Assembly: GCF_020166395.1 (NCBI RefSeq)
Contig: NZ_JAIQXU010000008.1
Span: 82,920-146,919 of the forward strand
From: Deinococcus betulae
GTDB taxonomy: Bacteria; Deinococcota; Deinococci; Deinococcales; Deinococcaceae
Reading direction: 5' to 3'
DNA: 64,000 nt
Positions 9,230 to 17,708 of this stretch are shown here, one piece after another. Numbering within the stretch: the first letter of the stretch is position 1; each line of letters opens with the position of its first letter. Under the pieces are notes generated by a model, which was not told the DNA's origin, made no database searches, and was given only the letters and a program-made list of their open reading frames with translations. The position numbers and the translations under genes were made by a program.

Positions 9230-10708
9230 TTACCGGCCCCGCCGCCGCATGACCTGGCGTTCCAGGGCCGTAATCAGGGTGTAGACCAGGACGCCGTAAC
9301 CGACCAGCAGGGCAATGGCGGCAAACTGCGCGGCCTTGTTCTGGTACACGCCGGCCACCTGCACGGCCAGGCCCAGCCCTTTCTGGTTGGGGTCCACGAA
9401 CTCCCAGACCACCGCGCCAATCAGGGCCAGACTGGCGGCCAGGCGCAGCCCGCCTAGGAGAACGGGCAGCGCGCCGGGCAATTCCAGACGGGTCAGGCGC
9501 TGCCAGCGGGATGCGCGCAGGGTGCTGAAGAGTTCGTGATAGGTACCTTCCAGTTCGCGCACGCCCACCAATGTGGCGATCAGCATGGGGTAGAGGGCGC
9601 TGAGGGCCGACACGACGACCGCTGGCAGCAGCCCAAAGCCCAGCCACGACACCAGCAGCGGGGCCAGTACCACGATAGGCGTGCTCTGCGAGGCCACCAG
9701 AAACGGACTGAGAAAGCGTTCCAGCGCCCGCCACTTGGCCAGGGGATACCCGATCAGCACCCCGGCCAGCGCCCCCAGCAGGGTGCCCAGCAGCGCCGCC
9801 CGCACCGTCACCCAGAAGGCAGCGGCCAGCGCGGGGGCCGTTTTGACCGCTTCCTGCCACACCGCGCCGGGCGTGGGCACCAAAAAAGGCTGGTTAAGGG
9901 CCGAAGCGCCCACATGCCAGCCCAGCAGCGCCAGGGCCACGGCCAGCGCTGGCAGCCAGCCCGAGCGGCTGCGGGTGCCGGCGGTTTCGGCGCGCAGGCG
10001 AGTGCTGTCCCCAGTCCCCAGCACCGCGCGCAGGTGGGCTTCCAGGCCGTCGGTGTACGCGCTCACGCGGCCCTCGCCGCGCGTGTCCAGGACCTCGACA
10101 ATCTGACCGCCCTGCAACACGGCCACCCGGTCGGCCAGCCACACGGCTTCCCGGATGGAATGGGTGACCAGCACGGTCGTGCGCCCCGTTTTCTCGTGCA
10201 GGTGGCGCAGCTCGGCGTTAAAGCGTTCGCGGACCAAGGCGTCCAGGGCGGCAAAGGGTTCGTCCAGCAGCAGTACGTCGCCGCTCTGGGCCAGCGCGCG
10301 TGCCAGGGCCACCCGCGCCCGCATGCCCCCCGACAGCTGGGCCGGAAAATAGGGGCCGTACGCCTCCATGCCCACCATCTTCAGGGCCTCCTGGGGGGCC
10401 AGGCCACCGCCCGCGCCCAGGTCGGCCGGCAGGGCCACGTTCCGCAGGGCGGTGCGCCAGGGCAAGAGGCGGTAATCCTGAAAGACCAGGGCGGGCGGCG
10501 TGCCGCTGTGAACCGCGCCGCGTTCCGGCCTGAGCAGCCCGGCCAGCACACGCAGGAGGGTGCTTTTGCCACCACCCGACGGTCCAATCAGGGCCAGGAA
10601 TTCGCCCCGGCGAACCTCCAGGCTCACGCTGTTCAAGATGACCTCGCCGCCCAGCCGCACCGTCACGTCTTGCACGGCCAGGGGGGGCCGGTCACCGGGC
10701 GCGCTCAC
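9230..10708 (-). CDS. ABC transporter with fused ATPase and permease domains (nitrate/taurine/thiamine-precursor type)
   Basis: A 492-residue single chain. Residues ~10-240 are an ABC ATPase: Walker [10 protein letters not shown] (~42-50), Q-loop [10 protein letters not shown], signature LSGGMRAR, Walker [15 protein letters not shown]-loop VTHS. Residues ~260-490 form a multi-pass BPD_transp_1 permease with the ATPase-docking EAA loop around [22 protein letters not shown]. In relatives (Ssu/Tau/Nrt/ThiXYZ) these are two proteins. No binding protein is adjacent. The start is GTG 10708, overlapping the EamA stop by 4 nt (GTGA). The frame runs on upstream to 11698 as an antisense-like shadow, which I reject. 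The substrate is unknown; sulfonate, nitrate and pyrimidine precursors are the family options. Confidence 0.85.
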   Translation of the reverse strand: MSAPGDRPPLAVQDVTVRLGGEVILNSVSLEVRRGEFLALIGPSGGGKSTLLRVLAGLLRPERGAVHSGTPPALVFQDYRLLPWRTALRNVALPADLGAGGGLAPQEALKMVGMEAYGPYFPAQLSGGMRARVALARALAQSGDVLLLDEPFAALDALVRERFNAELRHLHEKTGRTTVLVTHSIREAVWLADRVAVLQGGQIVEVLDTRGEGRVSAYTDGLEAHLRAVLGTGDSTRLRAETAGTRSRSGWLPALAVALALLGWHVGASALNQPFLVPTPGAVWQEAVKTAPALAAAFWVTVRAALLGTLLGALAGVLIGYPLAKWRALERFLSPFLVASQSTPIVVLAPLLVSWLGFGLLPAVVVSALSALYPMLIATLVGVRELEGTYHELFSTLRASRWQRLTRLELPGALPVLLGGLRLAASLALIGAVVWEFVDPNQKGLGLAVQVAGVYQNKAAQFAAIALLVGYGVLVYTLITALERQVMRRRGR

Positions 10709-11613
10709 GCCTTCACCGCAGCGGGCCGGGGCCGCCCGCGCGTGTTCACCAGCACCACACCCGCCACCGCCACCGCGCCGCCCAGCAGGGTGACTGGCGT
10801 GGGCACCTCGCCCAGCCACAGCCAGGCAATCAGCACCGCAAACACCGGGGAGACATACAGGAAAGAGGTAGTCGTGCTGGCCCCCACCCGCGCCAGCGCG
10901 AAGGTCCAGGTCAGGTAGGCCAGGGCCGCCGGAAACAGTCCGATGTAGACGGCGGCCAGGTGTGCCCCCAGCGGCGCGCGGGCCAGTTCGGTGCCGAAGC
11001 CCGGCAAAAAGGCCAGCAGGGGCACGGTGCCCAGCAGCAGCGACCACACCGTGAAGTGCAGCGGATTCATGCGCGCCAGCAGCGGCTTTTGAAACACGAA
11101 GTACAGGCTGGTAAACAGTGCCGCCGCCAGAATCAGCAGCGCGCCATGGGTAAATTGCACGCCCTGGCCGCCGCCCAGCACGATCAGCACGACCCCGGCC
11201 AGGCTGACCAAGGTGCCCAGCCAGCCTAAGGAGTTCAGGCGTTCGCCGCCGTAACGGGTGGCCAGCAGCGCCGTGATGACTGGCCCCGCCGCGATAATCA
11301 GGCTGGCAGTGCCGGCGGGCACGCTGACCTCGCCGTAATTCAGGCACAGGTGATACAGCGTGATGCCCGAGAAGCTGAGGAGGGCAATGCGTCCCAGGTC
11401 GGCCAGGGGCGGCACCGGCAGGCGCGCCACCAGCGCGTAGAGCCCCAGCGCCGCCCCCGCCACCAGAAAGCGGTACAGCGTCAGGTGCCCCGGCGAAAAG
11501 GCCTCCAGCCCCGCGCGAATGCCTGCAAACGCCGACGCCCAGAACACAACCGTGACCAGAATGGCCCCCAGCGAGAGGGCGTCCAGACGGCCAGGCACAG
11601 GGGGCGCGCGCAT
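10705..11613 (-). CDS. EamA/DMT family transporter
   Basis: A 302-residue membrane protein with about ten hydrophobic segments in two repeated EamA halves. The first half contains [26 protein letters not shown] near residues 24-49. The second contains [40 protein letters not shown] around 215-255, the characteristic end of a DMT repeat. These proteins export or exchange amino acids and other metabolites in the inner membrane. TATGCT lies 9 nt before ATG 11613, which predicts a 2-nt leader. It is translationally coupled to the downstream ABC fusion gene, so both may act on a related metabolite, though nothing in the sequence identifies it. Confidence 0.85.
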   Translation of the reverse strand: MRAPPVPGRLDALSLGAILVTVVFWASAFAGIRAGLEAFSPGHLTLYRFLVAGAALGLYALVARLPVPPLADLGRIALLSFSGITLYHLCLNYGEVSVPAGTASLIIAAGPVITALLATRYGGERLNSLGWLGTLVSLAGVVLIVLGGGQGVQFTHGALLILAAALFTSLYFVFQKPLLARMNPLHFTVWSLLLGTVPLLAFLPGFGTELARAPLGAHLAAVYIGLFPAALAYLTWTFALARVGASTTTSFLYVSPVFAVLIAWLWLGEVPTPVTLLGGAVAVAGVVLVNTRGRPRPAAVKA

Positions 11614-11719
11614 ACGCCCGCCAGCATAGAGCGCCCCGGCAGATTAAGAAGACCCCCGGCGTGCCCCACACCCGCGCCCCCCGCGCGGCCCAGAGCATAG
11701 GCGCACAGGAGGCTCAGCC

Positions 11720-11920
11720 ATGACGGACCCCAGAGACACGGCCCCGACCACCCCGGCCAGCACCCCCGAAACGATGGACCACCACACCGGAAACGATCAC
11801 AGCACCCACGGCGCCAACACCAACCTGGACCCCAGCTTGCAGGGCGGCGCCTCTACCCCGGAAGATCAGAGGGCGGCGCAGACCATTCAGGACGCGCACG
11901 AACGGGACCAAGCAGAGTAA
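11720..11920 (+). CDS. Small hydrophilic, probably disordered protein
   Basis: A 66-residue protein with a good SD (AGGAGG, 7 nt before ATG). It is rich in Thr, Asp, His, Asn and Pro, with no hydrophobic segment or cysteine, and ends in a short charged helix-like stretch ([19 protein letters not shown]). I do not recognise the family. The composition recalls small hydrophilic proteins linked to desiccation tolerance, but that is only a resemblance. It stands alone upstream of the SRPBCC gene, 121 nt away. Confidence 0.6.
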   Translation: MTDPRDTAPTTPASTPETMDHHTGNDHSTHGANTNLDPSLQGGASTPEDQRAAQTIQDAHERDQAE

Positions 11921-12041
11921 AGCGGGCCGGCCCGTCATGTCTGCGCCCAGAAAGAGGGGCGCGGGCCTTAATCTGGGTTGGGGGACGCTTCACGCGAAAC
12001 CCGCAAGGCACCCCATACACTGCCCCCACGGAGGGAACGAC

Positions 12042-12704
12042 ATGACAAACGACAGCAACACTTCTGGACTGGCCGGTATGGACCAAAGCCGCATGATCAG
12101 CGGCGCAGCAGGCGGCGCCCTGCTGCTGCTGGGGCTCCGCAAGCGCGGCGTCCTGGGCCTGGGTCTGGCCGCCGTGGGCGGCTACCTGGCCTACCGCGCC
12201 GCCACGGGCAACGACCCTGTAATGGCCGCCGCTGGCCTGGGCGGGGGCGCTGTGGCCGCCAAGCCCATCTTTGTGGAACACAGCGTGGTGATTGACCGCC
12301 CCGCGCAGCAGGTCTACGACTACTGGCGCAAGCTGGAAAACCTGCCCCAGGTCATGAGCCACCTGGAAAGCGTGACGGCCCTGGACGAAAAGCGCAGCCG
12401 CTGGGTGGCCAAAGCGCCCCTGGGCACTCACGTGGAATGGGAAGCCGAGATCGTTAACGACAAGCCCGGCCAGCGCATCGGCTGGCACTCGCTGCCCGGC
12501 GCGACGGTGGACAATGCTGGCAGCGTGCAGTTCGAGGAGCTGCCCAACGGCGGCACCCGCGTCCATGTGGCGCTGTCGTACCGCCCGCCCGCTGGGCCGC
12601 TGGGCGCCGCCGTGGCCAAGCTGTTTGGTGAGGAACCCAGCCAGCAGATTGCCGAGGACCTTCAGAAATTCAAGTCGGCCTTTGAGGGCGGTAGCAAGAA
12701 CTGA
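12042..12704 (+). CDS. SRPBCC-fold protein with N-terminal glycine-rich membrane segment
   Basis: A 220-residue protein. Residues ~17-60 form a hydrophobic, glycine-rich segment ([34 protein letters not shown]) that looks like a DUF2892-type membrane hairpin. Residues ~78-215 read as an SRPBCC/polyketide-cyclase-like ligand-binding domain, with [26 protein letters not shown] (split across ~78-103) and the C-terminal helix [17 protein letters not shown]. It may bind a lipid or other hydrophobic ligand at the membrane. GGAGGG precedes ATG 12042 by 6 nt. TACACT at 12015-12020 supplies a -10. No operon partner. Confidence 0.8.
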   Translation: MTNDSNTSGLAGMDQSRMISGAAGGALLLLGLRKRGVLGLGLAAVGGYLAYRAATGNDPVMAAAGLGGGAVAAKPIFVEHSVVIDRPAQQVYDYWRKLENLPQVMSHLESVTALDEKRSRWVAKAPLGTHVEWEAEIVNDKPGQRIGWHSLPGATVDNAGSVQFEELPNGGTRVHVALSYRPPAGPLGAAVAKLFGEEPSQQIAEDLQKFKSAFEGGSKN

Positions 12705-12715
12705 CGTTCAGCTGA

Positions 12716-12763
12716 GGCAAAAGGGCAGATGGCCGGGAGCTTCCTGGCCATCTGCCTTTTGCC
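12716..12763. terminator. Hairpin terminator between convergent genes
   Basis: GGCAAAAGG-GCAGATGGCC pairs with GGCCATCTGCCTTTTGCC (one bulged G) around an 11-nt loop. The A-rich and T-rich outer stem lets it work in both directions, for the SRPBCC gene (plus) and possibly the VOC gene (minus). Confidence 0.8.
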
Positions 12764-12831
12764 TGAAGTGGGGGGCTGGCCGTCCCGGTAGCCCCAAAGA
12801 GCGAGCAGAGGGCGGCCCAGGTCAAGCCGCC

Positions 12832-13242
12832 TCAAATCTGCTGCTTCAACCACTCCTGATCGGGCGCGGTCATCTGAAGTACTTCGACCACCACGTCGTC
12901 TGGTCCCAGCACTTGCAATCGCTTCTGGCCCCACGGCTCGGCGGTGGGCGGCATCAGGAAAGTCAGACCGGCCTGCTGGAGTCTCGCCGCTTCGGCCTCG
13001 ACATCATCCACGACTAGGGCCAGCATCACGGCGGCTGTGCGTTTGCCCTGCAAAAAGGGCCCGGCGGCCTCGTGGTCCTTCTGAATCAGGTCGAGGTTGA
13101 ACTGTGGATGTTCAGGGTGCTGCAAGCTGACAAACCACGGCAGTTCCGCCGTGGGCAGAAAGCCGAAGTGCTGCTGATAAAACCGGGCACCCTCGGCGGG
13201 GTTCTGGCTCAGGGCCATCAGGCTAATAGCGCGGGTCTGCAT
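12832..13242 (-). CDS. VOC superfamily (glyoxalase/bleomycin-resistance fold) protein
   Basis: A 136-residue protein with the paired beta-alpha-beta-beta-beta layout of the VOC fold: ISLMALSQNPAEGARFYQQHFGF at the start of module one, AAVMLALVVDDVEAEAARLQQAG at the start of module two, and DDVVVEVLQ as the last strand with its glutamate. Members bind a metal and act as dioxygenases, lyases or drug-binding proteins. The metal ligands cannot all be placed by eye. GAGGAGG is 5 nt before ATG 13242, which fixes the start. It is a monocistronic gene. Confidence 0.8.
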   Translation of the reverse strand: MQTRAISLMALSQNPAEGARFYQQHFGFLPTAELPWFVSLQHPEHPQFNLDLIQKDHEAAGPFLQGKRTAAVMLALVVDDVEAEAARLQQAGLTFLMPPTAEPWGQKRLQVLGPDDVVVEVLQMTAPDQEWLKQQI

Positions 13243-13424
13243 CAGGGCCTCCTCTGTGAAGTTGGGGTTGAGCGGTACAGTACGCGGCGGCTCTGAGCAG
13301 GACCACAGAGAGAGCTAAGGGCTATGCGGTATGAAACCGGCCTCGTCCCGATGCTGCCGTCAATCAGGGGCATTCAAATGAACGTTGACCTCAAGAGCCA
13401 GGACTGTCGCCACGGCGCGGCTGG

Positions 13425-13466
13425 GTAAAAAGAGAAGGACAGGCGATTCTTCCCGTCCTTCTCTGG
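13425..13466 (-). terminator. Rho-independent terminator of the cyclophilin gene
   Basis: On the minus strand AGAGAAGGAC pairs perfectly with GTCCTTCTCT around a 14-nt loop and is followed by TTTTTACC. It lies 21 nt after the stop at 13487. Confidence 0.88.
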
Positions 13467-13486
13467 TGCCGCCCGGTGAGCAGTGC

Positions 13487-14050
<564 letters not shown>

Positions 14051-14171
14051 GGGGGGCATTGTAAAGGAGGGCTGTGGACCGTGGGCTGCGAACAGCCTGA
14101 GCGCGCTCTATACGAACGGTCAAGAAATTTGTCTCTGGTCCATACCCTTTTTCTCTTCATTCTCTTCCCCT

Positions 14172-14906
14172 TTACTCCCCTGTTCGTGCCCGGCGCTTCT
14201 GATACGCCCCGGTCAGCAGTTCTGCGATGTACTCACGGGTAAAAGGCATATCGCTGGCCTCGGCCGCTGAGATTTCTTCGTCCCGGTCGTAGGTGAGCCG
14301 CACATAGGTGGCGCTGTGGGCCGGGCCGTGGGGGTCAAACTCCAGCACCAGGTAGCACGGCAGGGTGGAGTCCAGCGGGTTGCCCACGCTCCCGCAGTTC
14401 ATCAGGGGACGGCCCTCGACATCCAGCATCAGGGCCTCATGCATGTCGGCGTAGACCAGCGCGTCGGCGTGTTCTTTGAGGCCAAACTGCGGGTTGGGCG
14501 CAAAGGCGTCCAGCTGGTCGTGCAGGCTGCTGTGAGGGTAGAGGCGGTGAAAGAGGCCCCGGCTGCTGGCATGCACAAAGCGCCACCACGCGCCGCCAAA
14601 CTGCTCCTCGATGCCGTAGGGCAGTCCCGAGAGGTAGGTCAGGGCCTCGGGGCTGAGTTTGCTGCGCGGCCACAGGTCCTGCGGGCGGTGGGTGGCGCCG
14701 GCCACGCGGGCGTCCCAGTTCCCCTGAATCACGCGCGTGGCGTGGGCCTGGGTCCAGTCCACGACCTCGCGGGGGCGCGGGCCCTTGCCCACGAGGTCAC
14801 CCAGCACCCAGATGTCGGAAAGGCCGCGCCGCTGAATGTCTGCGTGAACCGCGAGCGTGGCCGCCAGGTTGGCGTGCAGGTCCGCGAGGATGGCGAGGCG
14901 AATCAT
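14172..14906 (-). CDS. Calcineurin-type metallophosphoesterase
   Basis: A 244-residue phosphoesterase of the YfcE/diadenosine-tetraphosphatase-like type. Metal-binding motifs in order: DLHAN (residues ~8-12), GDLVGKGPR (~39-47), GNWDARV (~67-73, where most family members have GNHD), and a late NCGSVGNPLD (~173-182). The usual GHTH position seems to read YADMHEA, so two histidine ligands may differ. ATG 14906 is preferred over the upstream frame extension to 14978, because TAGACT sits 7 nt before it and DLHAN is then near the N-terminus as expected. Substrate unknown. Confidence 0.85.
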   Translation of the reverse strand: MIRLAILADLHANLAATLAVHADIQRRGLSDIWVLGDLVGKGPRPREVVDWTQAHATRVIQGNWDARVAGATHRPQDLWPRSKLSPEALTYLSGLPYGIEEQFGGAWWRFVHASSRGLFHRLYPHSSLHDQLDAFAPNPQFGLKEHADALVYADMHEALMLDVEGRPLMNCGSVGNPLDSTLPCYLVLEFDPHGPAHSATYVRLTYDRDEEISAAEASDMPFTREYIAELLTGAYQKRRARTGE

Positions 14907-15297
14907 GCACCCGAGTCTAGCCCAGCCCCTGCCGGGCGCCCGGTCAGGTGAGATGGACTCTGGGAGAATCGTTTGCAATGGTGATTCCCTCTGGCCGCAC
15001 TGGCAAAGCTGCGGGGCAGAGGGAAAAGGAGTTCAGGCGGGCTGACGGGCGTGGGGGTTGCCAGGCAGTGCTGTTCCGATAGGTCAACGAAACAGGTGGA
15101 GTCCGTGTGACATGGATTCCGCTTCATCGCAGCACAGCTGGCAAGGCACCGTCTGCGGTTCCATATCGCGCAATCCGCATCTGTTCCTTCTCGCTCTCCT
15201 GCAGAGATTTTCAAGTCTGCGGCGCAGCTTTCTAAGTCCGCTCGGATTTCATCAAGCCCTTTGCTCGATTCAATCAGAGTCCGTGTGAGAGGCCCCC
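14907..15297. other. Gene-free interval containing a dispersed intergenic repeat
   Basis: 391 nt without a supported gene. The part near 14907-14930 carries the metallophosphoesterase promoter (TAGACT on minus at 14914-14919). From about 15072 to 15290 it contains repeated TTCCG/GTCCG motifs, described separately. Confidence 0.6.
15072..15290 (+). repeat. Intergenic repeat rich in GGA(G/T)TCCG motifs, copy A
   Basis: Contains GAGTCCGTGTGA twice as a perfect 12-bp direct repeat (15099-15110 and 15277-15288). Degenerate copies occur at 15074 (TTCCGAT), 15113 (GGATTCCG), 15175 (AATCCGCA) and 15235 (AGTCCGCT). The right end, CGATTCAAT followed by GAGTCCGT (15266-15284), is shared with the element at 32785-32914. 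Confidence 0.65.
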
Positions 15298-15792
15298 TTA
15301 GCCCAGCTCGTGGTACTGGCCCCGGAAATACACCAGGGGGTCGTCGTCGGTGTAGCGGCTGTAGTCCACGAAGCCCACGTACAGGGTGTGGTCACCGGCC
15401 TCGATCACCTCGTGTTTGCGGCACACAAGCTGCGCCACAGCGCCGCCAATCAGGGGCAGGCCCTCGTGGTCAAACCAGGGGACCAGTTCGTCGGGGCCGG
15501 GGCGCCCGGCAAAGTGGTCACTGAGGTGGCGCTGCGCGGCCGACAGCACGCTGACGCCAAAATGTGTGACCTCGGGCCGCGCCAGCAGGGCGTGCATATG
15601 GGCGCGGTGATCCACGCTGACCAGAATCAGAGGCGGCGTCAGGCTGACTGACACGAAGGCGCTGGCGGTCATGCCCCGGCGCGTGTCACCGTCCGCCGCA
15701 GTGATGATGGTCACGCCGCTGGCAAAGCGGCCCAGAGTCTGCCGGAACTCCTGGGGAGAGAGGCCGCCGGTCACGTTCTGCGTGTCTGTCAT
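15298..15792 (-). CDS. Flavin reductase family protein (FMN-binding split barrel)
   Basis: A 164-residue protein with the flavin-reductase-like start EFRQTLGRFASGVTIITA, the FMN-contact segment MTASAFVSVSLTPPLILVSV (~41-60), FGVSVLSAAQRHLSDHFAG (~78-96) and the final HTLYVGFVD followed by PLVYFRGQYHEL. Such enzymes reduce free FMN with NAD(P)H and feed two-component monooxygenases, or act as FMN-dependent oxidoreductases. No partner monooxygenase is adjacent. TAAACT lies 6 nt before ATG 15792, marking a leaderless start. Single gene. Confidence 0.9.
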   Translation of the reverse strand: MTDTQNVTGGLSPQEFRQTLGRFASGVTIITAADGDTRRGMTASAFVSVSLTPPLILVSVDHRAHMHALLARPEVTHFGVSVLSAAQRHLSDHFAGRPGPDELVPWFDHEGLPLIGGAVAQLVCRKHEVIEAGDHTLYVGFVDYSRYTDDDPLVYFRGQYHELG

Positions 15793-15989
15793 GCGGCGAG
15801 TTTAAAGGCTGAGGTCTGTGGGGACGTTCGGGCTACAGAGACGGGACGGCCTCATATGGACGGCCGCCCATCTCCGACATCTCCGGGAAAATGGTGAATA
15901 GGCTCCGCCTCAGGCGCTTGATAAGACCGTTGTCTGAACTTGCCTTCTTAGCTCCTTACCCCTTCAGCCGGGCTGCATCGGAGGTGGTA

Positions 15990-17546
15990 TCAGGGCCGCG
16001 CAGGTGGCAGGGCCGGCACGGGGGCCAGCGGCTCGGCAGTCAGGTCGCGCACCAGCAGGTCAGGCAGGCGCACTACGCCACGCACCGGCACTGTGTCGGT
16101 CCAGCGCTGCCCACTGACCCGAATCTCGGTGAGGCCAGGCCGCAGGGCGGCAAATCCGTAGTAACCCAGCGCGTCGGTGTGGCCCTCAGCCACCAGCTGT
16201 CCGTCCTGGAAGGCCTGCACGCGCCGCCCCCCCGGCACCGCGCTGCCGGTGACCCGCCCCAGCAGGCCGCGCGTGGTGGGCGCCGTGTCGCCCCAGGGCT
16301 GGGGCTGGGCCAGCGCGCCGCCCGGCGAGCGCAGCAGCGCCAGCGCCGCCTGGAAGCCCTGCGCTGTGGTCTGGCGCTGACTGTACACGTCGGCGGTGGG
16401 CGTCCGGTACGAGTACCCGACCCAGCCCAGCCCCGCCTGCACCGCGCGCCGCGCCTGGGCCGCTGTGACCGCCGGACTGTTGAGGTACATGGCGCTGCCC
16501 GCCGCCACCGCCGCCTGCGTGCCGTCTGCCCGCACGGTGACCTGCCGGGCAAAGGCGTTCCAGCCGTCGTACCACGCGCCCTGCTCGGCCACGCCGTCGC
16601 GCTTGTAGTTCATCAGGACGTTCAGTTCCAGCAGGCCGTCTTTCATCCAGCCGGGCCAGTCTTGCAGCACGTCGGCGTAGGTGCGGGTCTTCTGAAAGGC
16701 CGCCAGGTCCGTGGGCGCCGCCGCGTAGGTAATGGTCGCGGCGCTGATCCAGACCTCGGGCTTCAGGGCCTTGGCCTCCAGGGCGATGCGGCGCACGAGG
16801 TTGGTCACCTGCTGGCGTTTCCAGGTCTGCCAGGCCGGGTCGCTGGCGGCGGGGGTGCCGGCGCGGCCCGTTTCGGCGCGGTAGCGGACCAGCACCTTGG
16901 CGTCGTAGCCCCAGGCGCCGCCGTCGGGGTAGCGGATGCGGTCGAGCTGAAGGCCGTCTACGTCGTAGTGGCGCACCAGACTCAGGGCGGCCTGGGTCAT
17001 GTAGTCGGCGGCTTCGGGAATGGCCGGGTCCAGCCAGGCGTCGCGGCCCTCCTGCCAGGTGCCGTCCGGGCGGCGCGACAGCCACGAGGCCGCCCCCGCC
17101 TGCGGGCCACGGGTGCGCATGACGTGGGTCAGGCGGGTGTTGGGCCGGGCCTCGTTGGCGGCGCCCGTCACGCTGATCCAGGCGATGACCCGCAGGCCCC
17201 GCGCGTGTGCCTGCTGGATGACGGCGGCCAGTGGGTCAAATCCAGGCGTCAGTTCGGGGTCGGTCGCCGCCGGCACCGCCGCTTTCAGGCACAGGCAGTC
17301 GGCGCGGCGGATGGCCTGCACAAACAGCGTGTTCACCCCCAGGCGCGCGGCGTCCTCAACCGTCGCCTTGACCTGGCCGGGGGTATAGAGGCCCGGTCCA
17401 AAGGCGTCTATCCACAGCCCCCGCAGTCCCGCGCCGGGCTGGGCTGTCAGTGCCGTGGGGGTGGGTGGGGCAGCCGCCTGGGCGCCGGGCCCCAGCGCAA
17501 GAAGGGTGGGCAACAGCAGGGCGGCGCGGCGCAGCAGGGTGGTCAT
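15990..17546 (-). CDS. Secreted glycoside hydrolase-like protein (DUF187/GHL10 family)
   Basis: A 518-residue protein with a signal peptide (cleavage near AQA/AAPP, residue ~25). The barrel begins LRGLWIDAFGPGLYTPGQV and continues with NTLFVQAIRRADCLC, RVIAWISVTG, DGLQLDRIRYPD, EVWISAATITY and GLLELNVLMNYKRDG, the pattern of DUF187/YngK- and DigH-like (beta/alpha)8 enzymes. LQLDRIRYP carries the conserved catalytic aspartate. Related enzymes cut peptidoglycan glycan strands or other polysaccharides. A small carboxypeptidase-regulatory-like beta domain (GRVTGSAVPGGRRVQAF to LTEIRVSG, ~415-480) follows. TAGCCT upstream predicts a leader of only about 6 nt. Likely cell-envelope remodelling. Confidence 0.85.
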   Translation of the reverse strand: MTTLLRRAALLLPTLLALGPGAQAAAPPTPTALTAQPGAGLRGLWIDAFGPGLYTPGQVKATVEDAARLGVNTLFVQAIRRADCLCLKAAVPAATDPELTPGFDPLAAVIQQAHARGLRVIAWISVTGAANEARPNTRLTHVMRTRGPQAGAASWLSRRPDGTWQEGRDAWLDPAIPEAADYMTQAALSLVRHYDVDGLQLDRIRYPDGGAWGYDAKVLVRYRAETGRAGTPAASDPAWQTWKRQQVTNLVRRIALEAKALKPEVWISAATITYAAAPTDLAAFQKTRTYADVLQDWPGWMKDGLLELNVLMNYKRDGVAEQGAWYDGWNAFARQVTVRADGTQAAVAAGSAMYLNSPAVTAAQARRAVQAGLGWVGYSYRTPTADVYSQRQTTAQGFQAALALLRSPGGALAQPQPWGDTAPTTRGLLGRVTGSAVPGGRRVQAFQDGQLVAEGHTDALGYYGFAALRPGLTEIRVSGQRWTDTVPVRGVVRLPDLLVRDLTAEPLAPVPALPPARP

Positions 17547-17708
17547 GGTCGTGCCGGGCAGGCTAGCGCACCGGCCTCACTGGAAAGTGATAGCCCACAG
17601 CGGCGGTGGACAAGCAGCCTGGCACCACTGGGCAGGAGAGCGGGCTTGTGGCGGACCAGCGGTGGTCGGATGTTTCCGCTGCCCTCTCACGACAAAGGCA
17701 GCCTGCGG

